Assembly (NCBI RefSeq): GCF_002902985.1
Contig: NZ_CP026167.1
Span: forward strand, 1,302,001-1,366,000
From: Leclercia sp. LSNIH1
Lineage (GTDB): Bacteria > Pseudomonadota > Gammaproteobacteria > Enterobacterales > Enterobacteriaceae
DNA: 64,000 nt
Direction of reading: 5' to 3'
The notes beneath the pieces were generated by a model. That model worked only from the letters and a program-made list of their open reading frames with translations. It was not told where the DNA came from and made no database searches. Positions within the stretch are counted from its first letter, which is position 1, and each line of letters starts with the position of its first letter. This document shows positions 45,684-58,994 of the stretch, one piece after another. A program made the translations under genes and the position numbers.

Positions 45684-48600
45684 CTACAAACTCCCCGCCG
45701 GGCGCTGCTTCGCCGCCGACGTCAACGTTCTTCCCGTCTTACGTCCATCCAGCGTTTCCAGGCGCATCTGGAACGGTGGGAACGGCATATCGATGCCGTG
45801 TTCACGGAAGCCCGCCAGAATCAGCTGGTGGATCTCATGACGCAGCGGCATACGATGGCCCATCTCCGCCGCGTAAATACGCAGTTCGAAAATCTGGATC
45901 CCCTGCTGTAAATCCACCAGGAACACTTCCGGCTCCGGGGTGCTGATCACCAGCGAGCAGCGCTCGGCCGCCGTGTAGAGGATCTGCGTTACCTCTTCGC
46001 TGTTGGCATCCGACGGTGCCGGCACGGTCAGGACCACACGCGTGACGGAGTCAGACAGCGACCAGTTAATAAACTGCTCGGTGATAAACGCCTTGTTTGG
46101 CACGATGATCTCTTTGCGGTCCCAGTCGCTGATGGTGGTAGCGCGGGTGTTGATTTTGGTGATGCTCCCGGTCAAATCGCGGATCGTCACGGTATCGCCA
46201 ATACGAATCGGCTTTTCAAACAGGATGATCAGGCCGGAGATAAAGTTGGCGAAGATCTCCTGCAAACCAAACCCGAGCCCCACCCCGAGCGCAGCCACCA
46301 GCCACTGCAACTTCGACCACTCAATGCCGATCATCGAGAAGCCCACCAGCCCGCCAAAGAGCATCAGCAGGTATTTGGTGATGGTGGTGATGGCGTATCC
46401 GGTTCCTGGGGTCAAATCCAGATGCTGCAACAGGGCCAGCTCCAGCAGCGCCGGGAAGTTCCGGATCAGCTGGGTGGTGATGATGAAGACCAGAATGGCA
46501 ATCAGGACTGCGCCGAGCGTAATCGGCTCCAGACTCTCCACGCCCTGTACCGTCGAGGTTACATCCCAGAGGGTGATGTTCTCCAGGAAGCCAAACGCCG
46601 AATGAATTTCCGACCACAGGAAGATAACGGAGAGCAGGGCGATCAGCATCAGGATGGATCGTACCAGCCGCAGTGACTGGGTACTGATGGCATCCAGATC
46701 CAGCTCGGTTTCATCTACCTCTACTGCCCCCTCGGTACTGAGCATGTGAGGTGGCTCCTCTTCACCGCGCGCACGCTGGGCGAGGATTTCGGCCCGGCGG
46801 TTTTTCGCCCGGTCGAAGGCCAGGCGACGGCGCTGGATCAGCATCCAGCGGCGGATCACGTGGTAGACCACCAGCAGCAGGAACCAGATCGCTACCGACG
46901 TCTCAAGACGCGCCAGCAGCGCCTGAGCGGTGGCCAGATAGCCGACGGCCGCCGCGAGGATCGCCGCCAGCGGGGCGCCGAGCAGCAGATTCCACAGCAT
47001 ATGGTTGACCATGTTATCGCCGCTACCCTCTTTGTCGAGATAGAGCGGGATCCCGGCCTTCTTCAGGCTCAGCGTTACCACCGCCAGCGCACCGCAAATC
47101 AGCATAAAGCAGAGGCGACCCAGCGAGCCGGAAAACTCCCGATCGTTGAGGTTATCAAACATGATCAGCGCCATAATCAGCGGCACGATAAGCCCAATGC
47201 TCATCAGATAGTAGCGCATGGCCCGCGCCACGCGATTACGCGGCCAGCCAAAGTGGGCGACAAACAGCCCATTCGGACGCGCGAAGGTGGCGCAGATCAT
47301 CACCACCCATAGCAGCGGCACGGTAGCCGTTACCCCGAAACCTATCGCCACCGCCAGCGGGTAAGGCCAGGCTTCGCGCAGGCCATAACCCAGGGTCATC
47401 CACAGCACCGGCAGCGGTGAGGCAACCAGAATCGACCAGAAAACCGTGCGCAGCGTGAGCCAGAAATGATCCTGCGTCACCTTGCCTACACGGGCGCTGG
47501 AGCGGTCAAGGAAGCGGGTGAAGTGGCGACGCGAATAAATGCTGAATCCGACCAGGATCAGCGCCCCCAGCAGCGGGAAAATCGTCTCCTTGCTGGTGAG
47601 CATCATAATGCTGGCTTTGCCAAGCTGGCTGAAGGTATCCAGCGAAATTAAGCGGCGCAGGTCCTGAACAATATCAATCGGCCAGGAGAAGGAGACGGGG
47701 CGCACGTCCGAGGTCCAGAACAGATAGCGGTGGGTCGCCTCGTTGACCTCTTTTAACGCATCTTCCAGCTGGCTGTTCGACACTTTCAGTTTGGTCAGTT
47801 CAAGCAGCAGCGTATCGCCGCCCTGCAACAGAGAGTTCAGCAGCTCGCGCTGGGTTCTCAGCTGGGCTTCCAGAATCCGGTTTTGTTCGGCGGTCAACGG
47901 CTTGCCATCCGGCTGGTGGATCTGGCGCAACTGGGGCTGCTTATTCAGTTGATCCTCAAAGCGCAGTCGCTGTACGCGCAGCTGTGCCATTTCGGTATCC
48001 AGCTGCTGCGGTTTTGGCATCTCGGGCAGACGCGCAACCTGAGCGCGCAGCGCCTCGCCCAGCAGATTCGACGAACCCAGCCACTGGGACTGTTCGCGAA
48101 GGGTATTCAGCGCCTGGCGCACCTGCAGGGTCTGACTGGTTGCCTGGCGTTGCTGCGAGGCCACCAGATCCATACGCTGCGCCTGCTGGTTAAGCGCGGC
48201 CGAAAGCTCCCGGTTGACTTTGAATTGCTCCACGATGCCGGAGGGTAGGTTCTCGCTGTTCTCCGCCAGCATCTCGGTGCTTTCCAGCGCCCGCTCAGCT
48301 TCACGCTGGCGCTGGCTGTTCAGCTGATTGCGCAGCGCCTGAAGATAAGCGTCCAGCTGCTCACCCTGCTTTTTCGCCAGCTCAGAGCGCATACGCGCCA
48401 GCTCCTGACGGTTGTTAGCCGAGAGTTGCGCCAGCTCCAGTTCATCCACCAGGGCTTTTAATCTGGCGGACTCCGCCTGCATGCCGAGATTCTGTGCCTG
48501 GTTAAGGGGGGTATTGCCGGTTTGCGCCCCGGCCCGGCGTTCAACCTCATTGAGCTGGCGGCGGGCGTCGGTTTGCTGCTGTGGCAGCTGATTCAGCGAG

Positions 48601-49007
48601 TCGGCGATATCCCGGGCACGCTCCTGCTCCTGCTGCGCCTGGCGGGTTTTTTCCAGTAGCTGGCTGCTGACCTGCAGGATCTCCTGGTTGAGCGCGTCAG
48701 AGGTTAAGCCCGCGGGCACCTGACGTGGCTCTTCACGGATATCGCTCAGCTGTGCGCGGAGGGTTTGCGAAAGTTTGGGGAAATTATCGATAACCTGCTG
48801 ATACTGCGTGGCACGCTCAAGGGAGCCTTTACGCTCCTCAAGGGCGTTCAGCGCAGCCTGGAGCACCTCTACGGTTTCTGGCTGGGCGGGTTTTGCCGCC
48901 TTTGCCTGCTCCAGTTCTTGCGTGATTTGTTTGGTATCGGGAGCTGTCGCTGCGTAGGCCCCCATACTGAGGCACCAGGCCATCAGAAAAGTGATAATCA
49001 GGCGCAC
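45684..49007 (-). CDS. mscM: Miniconductance mechanosensitive channel MscM (YjeP)
   Basis: 1107 residues, as in E. coli. A signal peptide (cleaved near GAYAA) is followed by a ~450-residue periplasmic coiled-coil region very rich in Gln/Arg/Leu, then eleven predicted membrane helices and a C-terminal MscS domain. In that domain the pore helix is LGVGLGFGLQEIFANFISGLIILFEKPIRIGD and the beta-domain contains GSITKINTRATTI. It opens under hypo-osmotic membrane tension. The gene follows psd by 17 bases and is in one operon with it. Confidence 0.97.
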   Translation of the reverse strand: MRLIITFLMAWCLSMGAYAATAPDTKQITQELEQAKAAKPAQPETVEVLQAALNALEERKGSLERATQYQQVIDNFPKLSQTLRAQLSDIREEPRQVPAGLTSDALNQEILQVSSQLLEKTRQAQQEQERARDIADSLNQLPQQQTDARRQLNEVERRAGAQTGNTPLNQAQNLGMQAESARLKALVDELELAQLSANNRQELARMRSELAKKQGEQLDAYLQALRNQLNSQRQREAERALESTEMLAENSENLPSGIVEQFKVNRELSAALNQQAQRMDLVASQQRQATSQTLQVRQALNTLREQSQWLGSSNLLGEALRAQVARLPEMPKPQQLDTEMAQLRVQRLRFEDQLNKQPQLRQIHQPDGKPLTAEQNRILEAQLRTQRELLNSLLQGGDTLLLELTKLKVSNSQLEDALKEVNEATHRYLFWTSDVRPVSFSWPIDIVQDLRRLISLDTFSQLGKASIMMLTSKETIFPLLGALILVGFSIYSRRHFTRFLDRSSARVGKVTQDHFWLTLRTVFWSILVASPLPVLWMTLGYGLREAWPYPLAVAIGFGVTATVPLLWVVMICATFARPNGLFVAHFGWPRNRVARAMRYYLMSIGLIVPLIMALIMFDNLNDREFSGSLGRLCFMLICGALAVVTLSLKKAGIPLYLDKEGSGDNMVNHMLWNLLLGAPLAAILAAAVGYLATAQALLARLETSVAIWFLLLVVYHVIRRWMLIQRRRLAFDRAKNRRAEILAQRARGEEEPPHMLSTEGAVEVDETELDLDAISTQSLRLVRSILMLIALLSVIFLWSEIHSAFGFLENITLWDVTSTVQGVESLEPITLGAVLIAILVFIITTQLIRNFPALLELALLQHLDLTPGTGYAITTITKYLLMLFGGLVGFSMIGIEWSKLQWLVAALGVGLGFGLQEIFANFISGLIILFEKPIRIGDTVTIRDLTGSITKINTRATTISDWDRKEIIVPNKAFITEQFINWSLSDSVTRVVLTVPAPSDANSEEVTQILYTAAERCSLVISTPEPEVFLVDLQQGIQIFELRIYAAEMGHRMPLRHEIHQLILAGFREHGIDMPFPPFQMRLETLDGRKTGRTLTSAAKQRPAGSL

Positions 49008-49024
49008 GTCAGTTTACCTTTTGC

Positions 49025-49993
49025 TTAGCTTACGTCTTTTTTATCGTCGACCAGTGGGCTGGCTTCGTGTTCGGCGGCAATCTCTTCTGCTGGCAGCGGC
49101 GCAGGCTCTGCATCCGTGGTGACGAAGGGCTCTGTTGATACCGCCAGCGGCTGGCCGAGCTTGGTCACGGACAGGCTTTCAAGCTGCTCTACCAGCTTCA
49201 CTTTACCCGGCGCAAACAGGTTGATAACGGTGGAGCCGAGCTTGAAGCGGCCCATCTCCTGGCCTTTAAGCAGCGCTACGGAACCTTCGCTTTCGCCCGC
49301 AGGCCACGTCCAGCGTTTGATGACCCCTTCACGCGGCGGCGTAATGGTGCCCGCCCAGACCGTTTCGATACTGCCGACAATGGTCGCACCCACCAGAATT
49401 TGCGCCATTGGGCCAAACTCGGTGTCGAACAGGCAGATAACGCGCTCGTTACGGGCAAAGAGGTTCGGTACGTTTTGCGCGGTGAGGTGGTTAACCGAGA
49501 AGAGATCGCCCGGTACGTAGATCATCTCGCGCAGGATACCGTTGCACGGCATATGCACGCGGTGGTAGTCGCGTGGCGACAGGTAGGTGGTAGCAAAGGT
49601 CCCGTTGCGGAACAGATCCGCCATCAGGTAGTTACCGGCCAGCAGGGCTTCCAGGCTGTAGTTGTGGCCTTTAGCCTGCAAAATTTTGTCGTTTTCGATA
49701 GCACCCAACTGGCTGATCACGCCGTCGGCAGGCATTACCAGCACGTTCGGGTCAGTGTTCAGGGGGCGTACTTCATCGCGCAGTGGGCGGACGAAGAAAT
49801 CGTTGAAGGTGCGGTAGCTTGCCGTATCCGGCTTCTGCGCTTCCTGCATATCGACCTTGTAATATTTCACGAACAGATCGATTACCAGCTTAGTCAGCCA
49901 GCCCGCTCGTTTGCTTGCGCCCCAGCCCGCCAGGCGAGTGAGCCACAGTTTCGGCAGAATGTATTGAAGCGAAAGTTTAAATGAGTTTAACAA
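49025..49993 (-). CDS. psd: Phosphatidylserine decarboxylase proenzyme
   Basis: 322 residues. The LGST self-cleavage site is in [11 protein letters not shown], where the Ser becomes the pyruvoyl group of the alpha chain. Other family motifs are [16 protein letters not shown] and [10 protein letters not shown]. The C-terminal Ala/Glu/Pro-rich tail is variable. Inner-membrane enzyme forming phosphatidylethanolamine; essential. First gene of the psd-mscM operon. Confidence 0.97.
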   Translation of the reverse strand: MLNSFKLSLQYILPKLWLTRLAGWGASKRAGWLTKLVIDLFVKYYKVDMQEAQKPDTASYRTFNDFFVRPLRDEVRPLNTDPNVLVMPADGVISQLGAIENDKILQAKGHNYSLEALLAGNYLMADLFRNGTFATTYLSPRDYHRVHMPCNGILREMIYVPGDLFSVNHLTAQNVPNLFARNERVICLFDTEFGPMAQILVGATIVGSIETVWAGTITPPREGVIKRWTWPAGESEGSVALLKGQEMGRFKLGSTVINLFAPGKVKLVEQLESLSVTKLGQPLAVSTEPFVTTDAEPAPLPAEEIAAEHEASPLVDDKKDVS

Positions 49994-50028
49994 GGTAGCC
50001 TCCAGGCCATTGTTTTGTCGTTCCTGAG

Positions 50029-50047
50029 CCGGCTGTTAAACAGCCGG
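50029..50047. terminator. Hairpin between rsgA and psd
   Basis: CCGGCTG / CAGCCGG with a five-base loop stands in the 98-base gap 45 bases after the rsgA stop, without a T-run on the minus strand. Possibly a weak terminator of rsgA. Confidence 0.4.
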
Positions 50048-50091
50048 AACCTGAAAAAAGGGGACGATTTTAGCGACGCTTAGCTTAGTTG

Positions 50092-51144
50092 TCAGTCATC
50101 AGATTCAGAAAAGCTTTTACGTGTTTTTACCTGAGCCATGCTTTCGAGAATGCGGTGGTAGTTTTCAAAACGGGTTTCCGCAATTTCACCGTTTTCGACC
50201 GCTTCACGAATGGCGCAGCCCGGGTCGTTGTCATGCTTACAGTCGCGATATTTGCACGCGCCTAAGTAGTCGTGGAATTCGACAAAACCGTTAAAGATTT
50301 GTTCCGGTTCAAGATGCCAAAGACCAAATTCACGTACCCCAGGGGAGTCGATCACATCGCCGCCGTGCGGGAAGTGATAGAGGCGTGAAGCGGTAGTCGT
50401 GTGCTGGCCAAGACCCGAGGTGTCGGAGACATCGTTAGTCAGGATCTCCTGCGGCAAGCCAAGCAGATTATTCAGCAGGCTGGATTTGCCCACCCCGGAC
50501 TGGCCCGCAAAAATGCTGATGCGGTCGGTCAACGCCTCTTCAAGCGGCTTCAGGCCATCCTGAGTGCGGCTTGAGACCATCAGTACGCGATAGCCAATCT
50601 TGCGATAGATATCCATCTGCTCGTTAACAAATGCGGTGCCTTCGGCGTCGAGCAGATCAATCTTATTCAGGACGATCAGCGGCTCAACCTGCAGGGTTTC
50701 ACACGCGACGAGATAACGGTCGATAATGTTCAGCGACAGTTCGGGCAGAATGGCCGAGACAATGACAATCTGATCGATATTGGCGGCAATCGGTTTTACG
50801 CCGTCATAAAAGTCGGGGCGGGTTAATACCGACGAGCGCTCGTGCACGGCTTCGACGATACCTTTCACCGTCACGCCTTCAGCAGCGGCTTTACCGGGGC
50901 GCCATACCACGCGGTCACCGGTTACCAGCGAGCGGATGGTGCGACGAATATTGCAGCGGTGAACGTCGCCGTCGGCAGACTCTACATCAGCATGCATACC
51001 GAAGCGGCTAATCACGATGCCTTCCGCGGGCTCGCCAAACAGGTTGTCGTCGTAGTCGACCTTCTCTGAAGTGGTTTTAAGGCGGCGCTGATGGTTGGCT
51101 TTAACGCGGCGCTGCTGCCCTTTGGAGAGTTTATTTTTACTCAA
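50092..51144 (-). CDS. rsgA: Ribosome small-subunit maturation GTPase RsgA
   Basis: 350 residues from the TTG at 51144, preceded by CAGGAG; this gives the E. coli length and start ([12 protein letters not shown]). An ATG at 51168 or a longer frame to 51195 is possible. N-terminal OB-fold, then a circularly permuted GTPase domain in which G4 (VLNKIDLL) precedes G1 ([10 protein letters not shown]), G2 ([11 protein letters not shown]) and G3 (DSPGVREF). The C-terminal zinc finger is [14 protein letters not shown]. Acts late in 30S assembly and leaves when the A-site is checked. Divergent from orn. Confidence 0.95.
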   Translation of the reverse strand: MSKNKLSKGQQRRVKANHQRRLKTTSEKVDYDDNLFGEPAEGIVISRFGMHADVESADGDVHRCNIRRTIRSLVTGDRVVWRPGKAAAEGVTVKGIVEAVHERSSVLTRPDFYDGVKPIAANIDQIVIVSAILPELSLNIIDRYLVACETLQVEPLIVLNKIDLLDAEGTAFVNEQMDIYRKIGYRVLMVSSRTQDGLKPLEEALTDRISIFAGQSGVGKSSLLNNLLGLPQEILTNDVSDTSGLGQHTTTASRLYHFPHGGDVIDSPGVREFGLWHLEPEQIFNGFVEFHDYLGACKYRDCKHDNDPGCAIREAVENGEIAETRFENYHRILESMAQVKTRKSFSESDD

Positions 51145-51251
51145 TCGTGCTGGCTCCTGGTCGCCCATATTGGGCAAAACCTCTATGATACACACTAATT
51201 AATAGTAGTTAACCTGCCACGGCCGGTTATGCGAGAAGGGTGGAAAATAAC

Positions 51252-51797
51252 ATGAGTGCAGATGAAAACAATCTGATTTGGATCGATCTGGAGATGACCG
51301 GGCTCGATCCTGAGCGCGATCGCATTATTGAGATCGCCACGCTGGTCACTGACGCGAACCTGAATATCCTGGCGGAAGGGCCGACCATTGCCGTGCACCA
51401 GTCCGACGAACAGCTGGCGCTGATGGATGACTGGAACGTGCGCACCCACACCGGCAGCGGGCTGGTGGATCGTGTGAAAGCCAGCACCCAGGGCGACCGC
51501 GAAGCCGAGCTGGCGACAATCGAATTTCTGAAGCAGTGGGTACCGCAGGGAAAATCACCGATTTGTGGCAACAGCATCGGCCAGGATCGCCGCTTCCTGT
51601 TTAAGTACATGCCGGAGCTCGAAGCGTATTTCCACTACCGTTACCTGGACGTCAGCACCCTGAAAGAGCTGGCGCGTCGCTGGAAGCCGGAAATTCTCGA
51701 CGGCTTTAAGAAGCAGGGCACCCACCAGGCCATGGATGATATCCGTGAGTCGGTGGCGGAGCTGGCCTACTACCGCGAACATTTTATTAATTTATAA
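51252..51797 (+). CDS. orn: Oligoribonuclease
   Basis: 181 residues from the ATG at 51252 (E. coli length); a GTG at 51240 is the only upstream alternative. DEDDh exonuclease motifs are [10 protein letters not shown] (Asp12, Glu14), [11 protein letters not shown] and the C-terminal HQAMDDI with His and Asp. It degrades 2-5-nt RNAs, including pGpG from cyclic di-GMP, to mononucleotides in the cytosol. Essential in E. coli. Followed by the tRNA-Gly cluster. Confidence 0.98.
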   Translation: MSADENNLIWIDLEMTGLDPERDRIIEIATLVTDANLNILAEGPTIAVHQSDEQLALMDDWNVRTHTGSGLVDRVKASTQGDREAELATIEFLKQWVPQGKSPICGNSIGQDRRFLFKYMPELEAYFHYRYLDVSTLKELARRWKPEILDGFKKQGTHQAMDDIRESVAELAYYREHFINL

Positions 51798-51909
51798 GCG
51801 ATCTTTCCGGCAGGCGTGCGCCTGCCGGGGTATAACGCTTTAAATCTGCACAATGTGACGAATATTGCAGCACTTGAACTAAATTTATAAAAAAACGCTT
51901 TTTGGGGGG

Positions 51910-51937
51910 TTGCAGCAGAAAGGATTTCTCGTATAAT
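51910..51937 (+). promoter_or_regulatory. tRNA-Gly cluster sigma70 promoter
   Basis: TTGCAG (51910-51915), a 16-base spacer and a perfect TATAAT (51932-51937) are followed by a GCGCCTCCC discriminator, typical for stringently controlled stable-RNA promoters. Confidence 0.85.
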
Positions 51938-51986
51938 GCGCCTCCCGTAACGACAGAGAATTCATCGTTACGACAGCACAGATTTT

Positions 51987-52062
<76 letters not shown>

Positions 52063-52213
52063 AATCTGTTTGCTGAGAAGTAAGACCACCAATCGCAGGA
52101 TTTCAGGTTGCAACAAGGCGGCAACTGAACGAATCCTTAGAAGCTTACTAAAGTAAGTGACTAAGGTGAGTGAAGGCAGCCAACGCAGTGGCGGCTTGAA
52201 AGACGAAGATTAA
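52063..52213 (+). other. Long spacer between tRNA-Gly copies 1 and 2
   Basis: 151 bases without a gene. It contains the hairpin-forming CTTACTAAAGTAAG and no terminator with a T-run, so the cluster is probably one transcript. The second spacer is only 32 bases. Confidence 0.5.
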
Positions 52214-52289
<76 letters not shown>

Positions 52290-52321
52290 AAATTTGTTCG
52301 CAAAGAAGTAACACCACCCAA

Positions 52322-52397
<76 letters not shown>

Positions 52398-52494
52398 AAT
52401 TTTTTCTCCTCCTCCAGATATCCACCGCGGAAAGCCCCGCCGGGGACGACTTGTTTCATTTCTGACAAACTCTTCTTAACAGACTTATCCACAG

Positions 52495-52660
52495 GTTAAT
52501 CTCTTTTTACCGAATATTCAGAAACTTCGCCTGATGAATAGTAACGTTTTAATGTATTGAAATTTATAAAGAAAATTTCATTTCAAAATGTTAGCTCGAA
52601 CACTTGACCAATAGCCAGAACCAGACTCTCTCTGCCTTTTAATTTTTATTCACAGGCTGT
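52495..52660. promoter_or_regulatory. datA: datA-like DnaA-titration region
   Basis: The 270-base gap between glyY and queG has a perfect DnaA box TTATCCACA (52495-52503), a second box TTATTCACA (52646-52654) with a facing near-box TGTGGAAAC right after it, and a weaker one (ATATCCACC) upstream near 52420. Between the strong boxes, TTTCAAAATGTTA (52581-52593) fits the IHF consensus with one mismatch. E. coli datA, which with IHF promotes hydrolysis of DnaA-ATP, lies at this same place between glyVXY and queG. No gene seen here. Confidence 0.65.
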
Positions 52661-52667
52661 GGAAACA

Positions 52668-53805
52668 TCATGCATCTCTCGGAAGCCCTTTTTCGACGAC
52701 CCTTACCAGCCTGAGTTTCTGCGGAGATTGCACCTCAACCACGCAGGCATTTCGTTTGGCGATTTGCTGCGCAACCGCCCACTCTATGTGTTCATCGAGA
52801 AGTGGGTGCTCACCTCGGCGACTTTCCAGCGCCCGGAGATTGGCTTCATCCCAGGGGGCATTTCCCAGCGCAACGGCGATATTACGCAACCAGCGCAGGT
52901 GACCAATACGGCGAATCGCCGATCCTTCCGTCACTTTCAAGAACCAGGCTTCGCTCCAGGCAAACAGCTCTGTCAGCGGCGGCGCGTGTAACGCCTTGCG
53001 CGGGCTGAAGTCGTCCTCTTCCGTTAGCTGTGAATAACGATTCCACGGGCAGATCAGCTGACAATCATCGCAGCCGTAAATGCGATTGCCGATTAACGGC
53101 CGAAACTCTTCCGGGATCGCCCCTTCCAGTTCAATGGTCAGGTAGGAGATGCAGCGGCGGGCATCGACGGTATAAGGCTCGACAATGGCACCGGTAGGGC
53201 AGATGGTCATACAGGCCACACAGCGGCCACAGCCTTCTTCGACCGGCTTATCCACCGGCAGGGGAAGATCAATCAGCAGTTCTCCGAGGAAGAAGAACGA
53301 CCCGGCGTCGCGGCTGAGGATAAGTGAGTGCTTACCTGTCCAGCCGAGCCCGGCTTTTTCCGCCAGCGGGCGCTCAAGAACAGGCGCAGAATCGACAAAA
53401 GGTCTAAAATTCAGCGTGGCGCACTGCTCCTGAATCATTTCCCCAAGCTTTTTGAGCCGGTTACGCAACAGTTTATGATAGTCACGCCCCAGGGCATAAC
53501 GGCTGACATACCCCAGAGAGGGGTTCTTCAGCGTACTGGCAAAAGCGGCTCCGGTGGGAAGGTAGTTCATACGCACGCTGATCACGCGCAGGGTTCCCGG
53601 CAACAGTTCATGCGGGCGGGCGCGCATCATGCCGTGACGCGCCATCCACTCCATCTCGCCGTGGTATTGATTATCCAGCCATGCCTGCAGTTTGGGCTCG
53701 CTGGCAGAGAGATCGGTATCGGTGATACCCACGTGTTGAAAACCAAGCTCAGCGCCCCACTGTTTAATGTTTTGCGCTAACTGATTGAGATCGAGGGGCT
53801 GTGAC

Positions 53806-53807
<2 letters not shown>
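52668..53807 (-). CDS. queG: Epoxyqueuosine reductase QueG
   Basis: 379 residues from the ATG at 53807, the E. coli length; the frame is open to 53912 but that part overlaps nnr. The cobalamin-binding N-terminal part is followed by two [4Fe-4S] motifs, CGRCVACMTICPTGA and CDDCQLICPWN, and a HEAT-like C-terminus. It performs the last step of queuosine synthesis on tRNA (epoxyqueuosine to queuosine) with vitamin B12. Its start codon overlaps that of the divergent nnr. Confidence 0.96.
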
Positions 53808-55786
<1,979 letters not shown>

Positions 55787-55802
55787 GTTAAGAGATAACG
55801 GG

Positions 55803-57137
55803 ATGATTAATCGCGTTAAAAGTTGGCTGATAGCTGCAACGGTGCTGTTTTGCGCACAGGTCGGGGCGGCAACCTTGTCCGATATTCAGGTTTCCAACGG
55901 AGACACTCAGGCCCGGATCACCTTCAGCTTTATGGGCGATCCTGAGTATGCGTTTTCGCAGGACGATAGGCGCAGCGTCGCGCTGGATATTAAACAGACC
56001 GGCGTTATCAAGGGGCTGCCGTTACAGTTCAGCGGCAACAACCTGGTGCGCAGCATTCGTTCCGGTACGCCAAAAGATGCGCAGTCCCTGCGTCTGGTGG
56101 TGGATTTAACGCAAAACGGCAAGACCCGGGCGGTGAAACAACAAAACGGGGCGAACTATATGGTGGTCTTTACCATCAACGCCGATGCACCACCGCCGCC
56201 TCCGCCGCCACCGGTCGTGGTCAAGCGGGTGGAAGAGCCTGTCGTTGCGCCGCGCCCTTCGGAGCCCGCACGAAATCCGTTTAAATCCGGCAGCGATCGT
56301 ATTACCAGCGTCACCAGCAGCAACACGGTGACCCGCCCCGCGGTGCAGGCGCGCCCGGCAAGCGGCGATAAAGTTATTATCGCCATCGATGCTGGACACG
56401 GTGGCGATGACCCTGGCGCCATCGGGCCGGGGGGGACGCGTGAGAAAAACGTGACCATCGCCATTGCCCGTAAGCTGCGGACCTTGCTGAACGACGACCC
56501 GATGTTTAAAGGCGTGTTAACCCGTGACGGTGACTATTTTATCTCGGTCATGGGCCGTTCTGACGTGGCGCGTCAGCAGAATGCCAATTTCCTGGTCTCA
56601 GTGCATGCCGATGCGGCTCCAAACCGCAACGCGACGGGGGCATCCGTATGGGTACTTTCCAACCGTCGCGCCAACAGCGAAATGGCAAACTGGCTTGAGG
56701 AACATGAAAAGCAATCCGAGCTGTTAGGCGGGGCGGGCGACGTGCTGGCGAACAGCCAGTCGGATCCCTACCTGAGCCAGGCGGTACTGGATTTACAGTT
56801 CGGCCATTCCCAGCGTGTCGGGTATGATGTAGCGACTAACGTCCTGAATCAGCTGCAAAGTGTCGGTTCCCTGCATAAGCGCCGCCCGGAACATGCCAGC
56901 CTCGGCGTGCTGCGTTCGCCGGATATTCCGTCCATTCTCGTGGAGACGGGCTTCATCAGTAATAACGGTGAAGAGCGCCTGCTGGCCAGTGACAGCTACC
57001 AGCAGCAGATTGCCGAAGCGATTTATAAAGGCCTGCGTAAGTACTTTGATGCGCATCCGCTCCAGTCTGCCCCACAGGGTGGCGCGGGGCAGACCGCCAG
57101 CGCCATGTTACCGGGCGAGTCAACCTCGACCAATTAA
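55803..57137 (+). CDS. amiB: N-acetylmuramoyl-L-alanine amidase AmiB
   Basis: 444 residues. Signal peptide (cleaved near VGAA), AMIN domain (about 25-125, [23 protein letters not shown]), a proline-rich linker with [10 protein letters not shown], and the Zn-dependent Amidase_3 domain from about residue 195. Zinc ligands are in [14 protein letters not shown] and SVHADAA, with the Glu in [14 protein letters not shown]. It splits septal peptidoglycan in the periplasm, activated by EnvC and FtsEX. Confidence 0.96.
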   Translation: MINRVKSWLIAATVLFCAQVGAATLSDIQVSNGDTQARITFSFMGDPEYAFSQDDRRSVALDIKQTGVIKGLPLQFSGNNLVRSIRSGTPKDAQSLRLVVDLTQNGKTRAVKQQNGANYMVVFTINADAPPPPPPPPVVVKRVEEPVVAPRPSEPARNPFKSGSDRITSVTSSNTVTRPAVQARPASGDKVIIAIDAGHGGDDPGAIGPGGTREKNVTIAIARKLRTLLNDDPMFKGVLTRDGDYFISVMGRSDVARQQNANFLVSVHADAAPNRNATGASVWVLSNRRANSEMANWLEEHEKQSELLGGAGDVLANSQSDPYLSQAVLDLQFGHSQRVGYDVATNVLNQLQSVGSLHKRRPEHASLGVLRSPDIPSILVETGFISNNGEERLLASDSYQQQIAEAIYKGLRKYFDAHPLQSAPQGGAGQTASAMLPGESTSTN

Positions 57138-57146
57138 GGAGCTATC

Positions 57147-58994
57147 ATGCCGATTCAGGTTCTGCCGCCGCAGCTTGCGAACCAAATCGCCGCCGGTGAG
57201 GTGGTAGAACGACCTGCGTCGGTAGTGAAAGAGCTGGTGGAAAACAGCCTTGATGCGGGCGCCACCCGCATTGATATCGATATCGAACGCGGCGGAGCGA
57301 AGCTCATTCGGATCCGTGATAACGGCTGCGGCATCAAAAAAGAGGAGCTGGCGCTGGCGCTGGCTCGTCACGCAACCAGCAAAATCGCCTCCCTCGACGA
57401 TCTCGAAGCCATTATCAGCCTCGGTTTCCGCGGCGAAGCGCTGGCCAGTATCAGCTCCGTCTCCCGCTTAACGCTCACCTCCCGCACGGCGGAACAGCCG
57501 GAGGCCTGGCAGGCTTATGCCGAAGGCCGGGATATGGACGTGACGGTCAAACCTGCCGCGCATCCGGTGGGAACGACGCTGGAGGTGCTGGATCTCTTCT
57601 ACAACACCCCCGCGCGGCGCAAGTTTATGCGCACCGAGAAAACCGAATTTGGCCATATCGACGAGATTATTCGCCGCATCGCCCTGGCGCGCTTCGATGT
57701 CACCATCAATCTGAGCCATAACGGCAAGATGATGCGCCAGTATCGCGCCGTGGCGCAGGGCGGGCAGAAAGAGCGCCGGTTGGGTGCCATCTGCGGCACG
57801 CCATTTCTTGAAAAGGCGCTGGCCATTGAGTGGCAGCATGGCGATCTGACCCTGCGTGGTTGGGTGGCCGATCCGAAAGCGAGCAGCGCGGCTTTTGCAG
57901 AGATCCAGTATTGCTACGTGAACGGACGCATGATGCGTGACCGTCTCATCAACCATGCGATCCGCCAGGCGTGCGAGGATAAACTCGGTGCCGGCGAGCA
58001 GCCCGCTTTTGTGCTCTATCTGGAGATCGACCCGCATCAGGTGGATGTCAATGTCCATCCGGCGAAACATGAGGTGCGTTTTCACCAGTCCCGGCTGGTG
58101 CATGACTTCATCTACCAGGGGGTGCTGAGCGTATTGCAGCAGCAGGCCGAACCGAGCCTGCCGTTGAGCGAAGAGGTGCCTGCGCCGCGTCAAATCCCGG
58201 AGAACCGCATCGCGGCGGGTAGAAACCAGTTCGCTGAGCCCGCTGTGGCGCGGGAACCTGCCGCACCGCGTTTCTCGTCTGGCGGATCAGCTTCCCGGGC
58301 GTCCGGGGCGAATTATCCACATGCCCAGCCGGGCTACCAGAAGCAGGCAGGCGCGGTGTATCGCACCTTGCTGGACACCCCGGCTCCGGCACAAAAAACG
58401 GCTGAGGCTGCTCCCACAGCACCTGCCCTGATGGGCCATAACCAGAGTTTTGGTCGGGTGCTGACCATCATAGCACCCGATGCCGCGCTGCTTGAGCAGG
58501 ACGGTCATCTGGCGCTGTTATCCCTGCCGGTCGCCGAACGCTGGCTGAAACAGGCGCAGCTGGCGCCCGGTCCCCATCAGGCCTGCGCCCAGCCGCTGTT
58601 GATCCCGGTGCGGATTAAAATCTCGCCGCAGGAGACGCAGGTGGTGCAGCGTCATCAGGCTGCCCTTGCTGAAATGGGTATCGAAATGGTGCTGGAATCG
58701 CATCATGTGACGCTTCGTGCCGTGCCTTTACCCTTACGCCAACAAAATTTACAAAACTTGATTCCTGAACTGATAGGCTACCTGGCGCAGCAGACAACGT
58801 TTGATGCCGCCAATACTGCACAGTGGATCGCCCGCCAGCTGGCCAGCGATCACCCAGCGTGGAGTATGGCGCAGGCTATCACCGTGCTGGCGGAGGTTGA
58901 ACGCCTCTGCCCGCAGTTGGTGAAGGCTCCGCCGGGTGGTTTATTACAACCTGTTGATTTACAAACGGCTAAGGCCGCCCTGAAAAATGAGTGA
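57147..58994 (+). CDS. mutL: DNA mismatch repair protein MutL
   Basis: 615 residues, as in E. coli. GHKL ATPase motifs are [36 protein letters not shown] and [11 protein letters not shown] variable Pro/Ala-rich linker (about 335-430) precedes the C-terminal dimerisation domain. As usual for enterobacteria it lacks the metal-dependent endonuclease motif, since MutH does the cutting. Links MutS to MutH and UvrD. It starts 10 bases after amiB and overlaps miaA by 8 bases. Confidence 0.97.
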   Translation: MPIQVLPPQLANQIAAGEVVERPASVVKELVENSLDAGATRIDIDIERGGAKLIRIRDNGCGIKKEELALALARHATSKIASLDDLEAIISLGFRGEALASISSVSRLTLTSRTAEQPEAWQAYAEGRDMDVTVKPAAHPVGTTLEVLDLFYNTPARRKFMRTEKTEFGHIDEIIRRIALARFDVTINLSHNGKMMRQYRAVAQGGQKERRLGAICGTPFLEKALAIEWQHGDLTLRGWVADPKASSAAFAEIQYCYVNGRMMRDRLINHAIRQACEDKLGAGEQPAFVLYLEIDPHQVDVNVHPAKHEVRFHQSRLVHDFIYQGVLSVLQQQAEPSLPLSEEVPAPRQIPENRIAAGRNQFAEPAVAREPAAPRFSSGGSASRASGANYPHAQPGYQKQAGAVYRTLLDTPAPAQKTAEAAPTAPALMGHNQSFGRVLTIIAPDAALLEQDGHLALLSLPVAERWLKQAQLAPGPHQACAQPLLIPVRIKISPQETQVVQRHQAALAEMGIEMVLESHHVTLRAVPLPLRQQNLQNLIPELIGYLAQQTTFDAANTAQWIARQLASDHPAWSMAQAITVLAEVERLCPQLVKAPPGGLLQPVDLQTAKAALKNE

